This document shows, in pieces, positions 56,396-64,000 of a stretch of DNA of 64,000 bases. The position numbers were made by a program, and so were the translations under genes. The number at the start of each line of letters is the position of its first letter. Positions within the stretch are counted from its first letter, which is position 1. The notes beneath the pieces were generated by a model. That model worked only from the letters and a program-made list of their open reading frames with translations, was not told the DNA's origin and did no database searches. The stretch is from contig JAWZYV010011897.1 in NCBI GenBank assembly GCA_038373885.1, positions 434,001 through 498,000 on the forward strand, written 5' to 3'. This DNA is from Cheiracanthium punctorium. Its lineage: Eukaryota > Arthropoda > Arachnida > Araneae > Cheiracanthiidae.

Positions 56396-57750
56396 AATAA
56401 ATTGTCGCATTTTGGCGCTAAATTTAGCGAATTATAAAAATTCAATTATAAAAAATTGCAAACCTTGTGCTACTTTCAACAGTTTATTAACGCCCCCGCC
56501 CCTCTCCACATTATCTGGCAAACACATTTCAAAAGTGACTCGACGCGAACATTGTACCAAAATCGTGTCTACACAAAAAGCAAGGTTGAAATTAATAGCA
56601 CTCTGGTGCTAAAAAAAACAACAACAACAACAAAAAAAAAACACAGTTCGGAAACACTCGTGCAAACAAATGTGCCAATGAAACGACGCCTCTCATCTCA
56701 TTACCAAAATTAAGATTCTAGAATGGTGTTGCGCCTGCGTGGTTTCTTCTGAAAAGTGAAGTATCGGTGAAAATGGATGAAAGCAGCAGAAACCGATACC
56801 TTCACGATACTTTTAGAATCGAAAGAACCAATACCGATACTTAAAAAAATAGGAGGTATCGGCGCCGATACTATCGGTTGCCGATACTATCAGTCGATCC
56901 CTGATTTTTATCCATTCGATTTGATTTAAAATCGGTGAAATCGACGCCCAGCCCTTGCGCTAGACTTAAAAAATCTGTGAGTCAGGCAGATTCACTGTCA
57001 ATAAAAGTAAGAGCCAATTTTTGGAAAATTCAAGTTAATTTAAAAAGTTTTTAAAAAGTGATTATCTCTTTTTAATGAAGTGTTTAAAAATTATGTTACT
57101 TTATTTATTTTTTCGTCATGTAGTTAACAATTTTACTCTTAAATGCATATTAAGGTCAAGGCTAGTAAGAGAAGATTCACATGTGTTTGTGTTTGGAAAC
57201 ATACAAACATGAATGCTAAAGATCAGTACAATGGCAAGCATTGCCATTGTCTATCCAACATACTAATATAGCTTTGCAGATTTGCCAACCTAGAAATATC
57301 AAAATGTGTAAAATATTGCAGGGGCAGCATTTTTCATATCTTTCACTGTATAACTTGCAAAAATTATCTTTTACCCGTACAACATGAAATAACAATTTTC
57401 ATGAATTTTATATTGATGCAAATAGGTCGAAATGTTGCAAGTCAATCTTTGACTCGCAGTTTCAAAAAATCTGATGTGGACAGACAACACATGATTTCCT
57501 TGCTCGTCTATTAAATGAAAAATATTTTCGGCGCACTTCATCTAAACATATTTTGTTTGAAAGGGATAAAATACTGCAGTAATACTAAGATTTAGCGATT
57601 TCTAGCCAAATATTTCCGATATTGCCAAGATGGGTTCCATTTGGTTCCATTTGAAAGATTTGTTTTTGACTCTTAATTTGGCGATGTTTCGCCAAAAGTC
57701 GAGAAGCTTGAGGTAGTTTGCGAGAGTTTGGGGATAGTCAAAATCCGGGG
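56396..57750. other. hAT right end, then gene-free DNA
   Basis: Up to 56903 this is the GATACCGATAC-rich end of the 5267-bp hAT. From 56912 on it is AT-rich with no coding signal or element ends. Confidence 0.35.
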
Positions 57751-57754
57751 ATGT

Positions 57755-58121
57755 CCGGCACAGCCAGCTGTCGCCATAAAAGGGTCTCTAGATCTGTGGC
57801 ACGCGATGAACGTTTCGATCGTCCGCCATCTTGCTAGTAGTTAAGTCGAGCGATGGCAACGGTTGCCCTTTTTTCAACATTGGGCAATCTATCCAGCTAT
57901 TCTCGCATTCTTCCATTTTTCGGCAGATGTCAGTGCTGTTAAAAATAACCGTGACCATTTTTTTACGGGAAATGACGTGCTAAAAAGTAAAAGATTCTCG
58001 TGGAGCTATGTCACCCGCAACTATTTTTATAGAAATCAAATCTATTCTTCGTGAGTGGCAACAGTCAAAACGTCAGAGTTTGGTGTTCCCAGAGTGGGAA
58101 CACTGCGCGTTAAAGGGTTAA
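57755..58121 (+). mobile_element. TTAA/CCCTTT foldback element, copy G (half)
   Basis: Begins at CCGGCACAGCCAGCTG, the exact palindrome centre of the family, and runs through the right arm to TGCGCGTTAAAGGGTTAA. The whole left half is missing, so only one TTAA remains. Confidence 0.88.
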
Positions 58122-58429
58122 GCCCAGTCGACGCGCGAGACCAATCGACGTCATTCTGATGTTGTCATGTTTGGAAGTGCATTAGATACTAAATAAGATT
58201 TACAGCCTCTCACGCGAAATGACGTCACAGAATGGATTCCGATTCGCTGGAAACAACCCCCCAAAAAGAATGATTTTAGTGCTTACTTTAGTGCACCTGA
58301 CTTTACTGTATGTTGAAAAATGAAGTTTTTTAGCACTAGAGTGCTATTTCGTTGACTCCTGTATTTTCTGTCAACATTTTTTTGTGAACACGATTTGCAT
58401 TGACACGTTTTCGTTGTATTTTTCAATAG

Positions 58430-58600
58430 GGTTGCCAGATAGCGGAAAGGGGGGGGGGGTATAAAATTTTCAAAGTCACCAGTGTTTGCAATTTTTGATG
58501 ATTTATCGCCAAGTTTGTCACTAAAAAATAAGTTCCCCAAAACTGAACCTAGCATCGCGATAAGTTCCATATTTGTCTAGAAACTGGTAAACCCTACAGT
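58430..58600. mobile_element. possible small hAT-like element
   Basis: TAGGGTTGCCAGATAG and, inverted, CTGTAGGGTTTACCAG are similar ends about 165 bp apart. No matching 8-bp duplication, so uncertain. Confidence 0.35.
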
Positions 58601-58850
58601 TTATTATAAAAGAGGAAATATTGTTTGAATATGCCTGATGAAGATTGTAAAACAGTTTTAATATAGATTTCAATTCCAAAGAAGTGTTTTATGAATTACG
58701 AGGAAGACAAATACGTCACACTCATGAATTATGATACCCTTTCCAACTTAATGGAACAAGCAAGAAAAATAAGGAAGACGCATGGATATGATACGATTTT
58801 AGTATGTAGCACTTAGTACACATTTAAAATATGAAAGTGTTTCAGTTTTT
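58590..58850 (+). repeat. 160-bp satellite, isolated units
   Basis: ATAGATTTCAATTCCAAAGA, TCATGAATTATGATACCC and TCCAACTTAATGGAACAAG are the inverse of the 55.3-56.4-kb units. Confidence 0.78.
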
Positions 58851-59126
58851 TCTTCTCGAGATAGAAAGAAGCAAGCGTTTATTGGAGAAATCAAATTCCC
58901 TCATGAATTTCATCGTACAGTTGTAGAAATGCATCTCTGATCTTTCCCCCTTTTTTTTTCGTATCTTTTGCTCCCAAGCCTGAGTATGCCTGTATACATC
59001 CACAGAAATCAATAATCCCGACGTAGTTGAATACTCAGGTTTCCTTAGCATGTTTCGCTCGAAAGAAAACGCCACAATTCGGGAACTATAGAACTTTCGA
59101 TATAAATGTAATTCTCTCCCCTTGCT

Positions 59127-59693
59127 TTAACCCTTTGAGGCTCAACCCTTTCCCAATGCTGAAAAAAGGGCAGCCGTTGCCATCGCTCGACTTAACTACC
59201 AGCAAGATGGCGGACGATCGAAACGTTCATCGCGTGCCGCAGATCTAGAGACCCTTTTTTGACGACAGGGTCTCTAGATGACTCAGGGTCCTTTTTTGAC
59301 TTTTTTGACAGCTGGCTGTGCCCGCGCACAGCCAGCTGTCGTCAAAAAAGGGTCTCTAGATCTGCGGCACGCGATGAACGTTTCGATCGTCCGCCATCTT
59401 GCTGGTAGTTAAGTTGAGCGATGGCAACGGCTGCCCTTTTTTCAGCATTGGGCAATCTAATCCAGCTGTTCTCGCATTCTTCCATTTTTCGGCAGATGTC
59501 AGTGCTGTTAAAAATAACCGTGACAACTTTTTTACGGGAAATGACGTGCTAAAAAGTAAAGGATTCTCGTGGTGGAGCTATGTCACTCGCAACTATTTTT
59601 TTAGAAATCAAATCTATTCTTCGTGACTGGTAACAGTCAAAACGTCAGAGTTTGGTGTTCCCAGGGCGGGAACACTGCGCGTTAAAGGGTTGA
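59127..59693 (+). mobile_element. TTAA/CCCTTT foldback element, copy H (expanded core)
   Basis: 567 bp. Left TTAACCCTTTGAGGCTCAAC; right GCGCGTTAAAGGGTTGA, the right TTAA having become TTGA. Both arms are present. The core carries an extra block (GGGTCTCTAGATGACTCAGG) that repeats arm sequence, so this copy is longer than C and D. Confidence 0.9.
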
Positions 59694-60517
59694 TACCGGA
59701 AGTTATCGTTTTAAAGGGATTAAAAACCAAAAACTAAAAAAGTAGTAATAAATTCTAAAATAAAATATTTAGTAACTTTTCATTATTTTAAATACTTCCA
59801 CTAATTCTTTTAAATGACTTTTTTAAACTTCAAGAGACGCACTGTGCACTTTGCTTGTGGGCAAGAATAACTCCTAACAATATTTCATTTGATCAGAAAA
59901 AGTTACTAACACATTCAATTGGCTAATCTGAATGCAAAATTACATAAAAATTTTAGTTTTGATCATATTATCTTTAACACTTTTTCTCATTTCGGCAACC
60001 CCCCTCCCAAATTGCACACGCCTTAAGGCCGGCTCTAGCAAAGAGTATACAGTAAGATTTAATAGTGTGCGTAAATATAAAATTATCGCTTTGGTATAAT
60101 GTCAGGAAATATTCCACACACGTGCCTACCATAGATCAAGCAATTCTCTCCAAAACTGCTTGCTTCATCCTAGATTATGGTCGCGGGATTTTTGATAGTT
60201 TCCCTCAAATACGGCTTTCTATATAGTGCATGAAAGCTATGATTAGAAATACACCGATTATGATATTTAAATACAGCTGCATTTATTCACTTGCTTCAAT
60301 GAAGCACATGTCATTATTTACTTGAACTTTTCCTTAAAAAGGAGTACGATAAAAGAATTTTCCTGCACATCTACCTAAACTGTTCAATTGTGAAGATCAC
60401 ATGAAAATGTGCTAATCTTTCCAGTTTCTATACTATAAATGTGAAATACATACATTGCTTGGAATTTCAATTCTCTCTCTCTTTTTTTTTTTTTTTTTTT
60501 TTTTTTTTAGTAATGAA
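59694..60517. other. no gene seen
   Basis: AT-rich. GGCAACCCCCCTCCCAAATT and GGCCGGCTCTAG near 60000-60035 resemble a hAT end without partner. A 27-base poly-T ends at 60508. Confidence 0.3.
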
Positions 60518-63000
60518 TAGGGATGGACGTGAAACACGCGAGACGAGAAACAGGGCTGTCTCGTCTCGTCTTGCGTCTCGCAGAGAAATTGCCTGTCTCC
60601 TCTCGCGAGTCTCGCAAAATTAAGGATTGCGATTTTGTTAGCATATTTTTAGTAACATGAATACTATTTCATTGAAAATTAATATTAATAATAACAATTA
60701 GTTACATATTACCATATCAGTACATATATATCAGTTGCCATATTAACTCATATGTGCATTTGAAGTGATAAAAATTCAGTTATTTGATCCGTATATGTAA
60801 TGTGACATGACACCGAAAAATAATTTGTTTTCTTTTATTTATTTCCAGAACTGCGTAAATGTAATATGTATGGTTGGTGGTGGGGGGGGGGTGTTCATTT
60901 GCTTTTAAAATTATATAAAGCTTTGAAATTTGTTAGAATTGATACAGAACTGCATAAATGTAATATGTATGGTTGATGGGGGTTTCATTTGCTTTTGAAA
61001 TTATATAAAACTTTGAAATTTGTTAGAAATGATGCAGAACTCAGAACATGTTGTGAAAATAAAATTTTAATTTAATTAGCGGTCCCAATGTGTGGAATAG
61101 TGAATTTATAAAAGTTTCAATTGGGGGTGGGATAATTATAGTGAAGCCTGCTTACCTCCCCCCGGTCGTTTTAGTGTATGAGATATGCATTTCGTACTTA
61201 ATCGGGAAACCGGGTCTAACCTGCTCATTCACACCATCAAAAAGAAGGGACAACAGAGAAGACTTGTGACCAGGGTTGTTTCTCAACAAGGATCTTTGAA
61301 TGCTCCGCTGAGACCCAGAGTTGTTTTAGCGAAATCGCTGCAGTAGATCCTTCATTTACGTTCGCATAGCTTGGCTTATGGTGAAAGAAGCATTTTTAAT
61401 AACTAATGAAACATTTTATTTATGAATATTAATTTATTTAAGAGAAAAATATTAAATATCCATAAGATTTAATTACATACGTATTCCTCGATTTTGATTA
61501 AATGTAGCCAATATTATAAGTAAAAAATAATCACAATTATGAGGTACACAATTGGAGCAAAAAATATAAAAGTAAGCATACTTGCATCAACTATTTTTAA
61601 AAATGTAATAATTATAACCAGACAATCTAAATAAGTTTGAAATTTTTTCCATGAAAAAAATAATGATAGCATACTTGAATAATTCTGGATATGCGTAAGT
61701 ATGAATTAGACATTAAAACTCACTTGCATTTCAAACCTCATTTTTAAGCTATCTAAATCTTTACAAAAAACAAAAATTATCAGAAATATGAAACCGAATA
61801 TCTAGTTGACATCAGTGATCAGTTGGGGGGGGGGGGCTAATTAAAAGACTAATCTAAAAAAGAAGTTCTCTAAGAAGATGATTGAATTCCACTGGTTTTT
61901 ATTTACAAGAAACGATTACTCTGCGCAAATTAATAAATGAATGGTTTCTTTTTAAAACATCATTCTGTAATTATTAAATACAAATTTACACATGGAGGTT
62001 TTTTTCCCCATAAACTTATTATCTAGATAGACATATAACAATATATATACAGTGGAACCAACTTCCGGCAATACACACACACACACGTGTATGTGTGTTA
62101 TAAGAACTTTTCCCAGATTTGATAAACATTTTAAGTGGAAAACGTCTTAAACGGAAAAACACTAAGCATAAATGATAAAAAATATAAACATATTTATGAA
62201 GGATAATTAAAATATTATATTATAGTTTTATCGTTTCATAAAATAAATTTCAAAAGTACGAACAGGACTGTCATATAATAGCCATCCCTGGACACGCGTG
62301 TCATGTAATAGCCATCCCTGACTTAGCGTCCATATGCGGTAATGATATAAATGGGTTACAAATATTAAAATAAAAATAATTTTTTAATGTATAATCTTGC
62401 TCAAATATATTTAAGTAATTTTAAAATTCAATTTAGGAAATCTTAAAAAAGCTTTGCATTGCGAAACTCAACGGCGGTCAAAAATGGGTTAAAATGCTTG
62501 TGATAGTAAAAGGTGCCCCAAAGTTAGTGACTCTGGGCCCCATCTAAGTATTGTCAGGCTTTGGACTTACCGTACCGCCTTTCCTCTGTTTACTTATTAT
62601 TTTTCTGTCTTCTACTCTTCTCTGTTTTCTTTATTTTTTCCAGTTTCTTTCTTTATCCGCTCCTTCGTGTGTTTTGTATATCCCTCGGGCTGGCCTAGTT
62701 TTAAATGTTACGTGTTTGTGTGCCTTGTAGAGTGCTGATAGTATACCAGGAACGATAACAAAGGAGACGCCAGTTAAACGGTAGAGGCTTCAGGCAAAGT
62801 GTACCCTACCTTCACAAGATGGCATAGCTCCTCAAATACAGCACTGCAATTCTGCTTGAATAAGTCGTATCGTAAATTTATACGAGACGAGTAATTCTCG
62901 TGAGAAATATCGGGCGTCACCAGACTGTCTCGTCTCGTAAAAAATTGCCTGTCTCGTCTCGCATTGCGAGACAGTGCGAGATTTCTCGCGTCCATCCTTA
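60518..63000. mobile_element. hAT-type element with CGAGAC-rich ends, 2483 bp
   Basis: Ends TAGGGATGGACGTGA and, inverted, TAAGGATGGACGCGA, flanked by GTAATGAA (60510-60517) and GCAATGAA (63001-63008), a 7-of-8 duplication. Each subterminal region holds many CGAGACGAGAC/GTCTCGTCTCG repeats. The interior is mostly AT-rich; no transposase is readable. The 109-codon - strand frame at 62774-63103 merely reads through the right end. Confidence 0.78.
60848..61036 (+). repeat. tandem duplication, about 94-bp unit
   Basis: CAGAACTGCGTAAATGTAAT through TTGAAATTTGTTAGAATTGA occurs twice in a row, the copies differing mainly in a G-run. Confidence 0.9.
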
Positions 63001-63008
63001 GCAATGAA

Positions 63009-64000
63009 GTTTCATACTCTAATGAAGAATCTAAATAGCACGCAAGAGGGACCATTCTTATGTTTGAAGAGGCCCGGTTGCAATTGTCTTTTGGAAGCTC
63101 CAAAAATTATAGATGCTAAAAATTCAAAATTCATGAATTAATAGACTTGCGTTTATAAAGAGAACGAGATTAGAATAAACTAAAATATCCTTATACTACA
63201 TTAATGGTCGCTGGTAATCTTAAGGCTTCATTACACAGGCATAATTTCCAACAATTTGGTTACCGCAACTTGTTGCTGCAACTAAATGAGCCTGAATGAG
63301 CATGCAGTGTTGCCATAGTAAACAAACTCAGCGCTGTGATTACAATTTCTGTAGTTGCTCACAAACGCTAAGGATTCGCCGAATTACTTATGAGGTAGAA
63401 ATGGGAAGCACTACGATTGTCTGACATTCTAGCAACCACCAACAGTTGCGTTTCTGTATGAAAAAGTCAGAGTTGACCGTTCCATAGGTATCTGAGGTAA
63501 ATTTCCAGAAAAGAGACAAACAAATTGCTGGAAATTATGCCCGTGTAATAAGGCCTTAAGGCTCAAGTTTAAACTGCATTGAATGTTCACGCTAAATCAG
63601 TGGGTCCTTTCTTTTTAGTAAGCCTGCATTGCTTACTTATACTGAAAAATGTCAGAAACTGCGAATCTCTTTCCTCTAGAAGGCCCCCGAGAATTATGTT
63701 GATAGATTCAGAGTAGTTAAATTAGTAATGGAGACAGTAAAATAAATATTTTTGTTGACAAATCTTATGTTTGAAATTCGAAAAAGAAGCCTACAATGGA
63801 AGAGAGAGAGGGGGGGGGGGAGATAAGTTTTATGTCAAAATTACTTCTAACAACTTAAATCGAATCAATAATTTTATCCTTCCTCTCACTCAAATTAACC
63901 AAATTGTATGTTTGTGTAGTATTTCATCACGTTAAGATTATTAATGCAATTTAACCATAATAAAAACAGTGCTGCCAATTTCGAGGATTTGTCAATGAAT
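63009..64000. other. no gene seen
   Basis: Ordinary AT-rich DNA. CTTAAGGCTTCATTACACAG (63220) and TGTAATAAGGCCTTAAGG (63543) are inverse to one another and bound about 335 bp, perhaps an old inverted-repeat element, not pursued further. Confidence 0.35.

Larger units (their letters stand above)
51637..56903. mobile_element. hAT-type element with nested insertions, 5267 bp
   Basis: Left end TAGGGATCGATCGATACCG and, inverted, right end CAGGGATCGACTGATAG lie between a perfect 8-bp duplication ATTTTTAT (51629-51636 and 56904-56911). GCCGATACCGATAC-type motifs fill the first and last 150 bp. Inside are a SINE, two hAT elements, a pogo-like element holding another hAT, a satellite array and a MITE. 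Those insertions explain most of the length. No transposase frame of its own is readable. Confidence 0.85.

Noticed and set aside
62030..62170. Second pogo-like element (CAGTGGAACCAACTTCCGG)
   Set aside because: Only one end is visible; no inverse partner was found.
62774..63103. 109-codon - strand frame
   Set aside because: Crosses the right end of the 60518-63000 hAT; its RRDRQFFTRRDS part is the terminal CGAGAC repeat translated.

Overview
This is eukaryotic nuclear DNA, visibly AT-rich and dominated by transposable elements. It is most likely from an arthropod, and a spider or other arachnid is my best guess. The guess rests on a divergent ionotropic-receptor (IR) gene of a layout common in arachnids, an R1/Jockey-like LINE, tRNA- and 5S-rRNA-derived SINEs, and many hAT and TTAA-flanked elements. 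No ribosome-binding sites, operons or CRISPR arrays are present.

Genes. There is one convincing host coding region: an IR / delta-type glutamate receptor-like channel on the + strand (46443-47723). It is read in one exon behind a good splice acceptor and followed by an AATAAA. A second host signal is a short exon on the - strand (1592-1751). It has an acceptor on one side, GTAAGTGAG on the other, and encodes a membrane segment plus a Cys-rich acidic tail, so the left edge probably lies inside an intron-rich gene. All other coding signal is transposon-derived: an R1/Jockey-like LINE remnant (about 2540-5900, -), a Tc1/mariner-like transposase with its middle missing (8070-8373, +), a frameshifted hAT transposase tail (44240-44617, -), and an open frame that joins a Tc1-type helix-turn-helix to a Helitron-associated DUF6570-like region (48028-48783, -).

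Layout. 0-6 kb: exon, mariner MITE, LINE broken by a hAT MITE. 8-10 kb: transposase relic and a 1.5-kb hAT. 10-16 kb: an unclassified 0.65-kb repeat, a minisatellite inside an inverted-repeat element, SINEs, the first TTAA foldback element. 16-18 kb: hAT nested in hAT. 18-26 kb: 5S-type SINE, tRNA-type SINEs, foldbacks, satellite. 26-31.5 kb: a cluster of TTAA foldback elements. 31.5-45 kb: SINEs and seven hAT elements with readable 8-bp duplications or termini. 46-49 kb: IR gene, then the hairpin-ended DUF6570 element. 51.6-56.9 kb: one hAT-type element with perfect duplications that holds a SINE, two smaller hAT elements, a pogo-like element with a further hAT inside it, a satellite array and a MITE. 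57.7-63 kb: satellite, two more TTAA elements, and a 2.5-kb hAT with CGAGAC-rich ends.

The most unusual items are the TTAA/CCCTTT foldback family (eight copies with a giant internal palindrome), the HTH-DUF6570 element with matching terminal hairpins, the nested hAT stack, the 5S-rRNA-derived SINE, and the IR gene whose pore loop looks too short. Family names come from motif recognition alone; no database search was possible.
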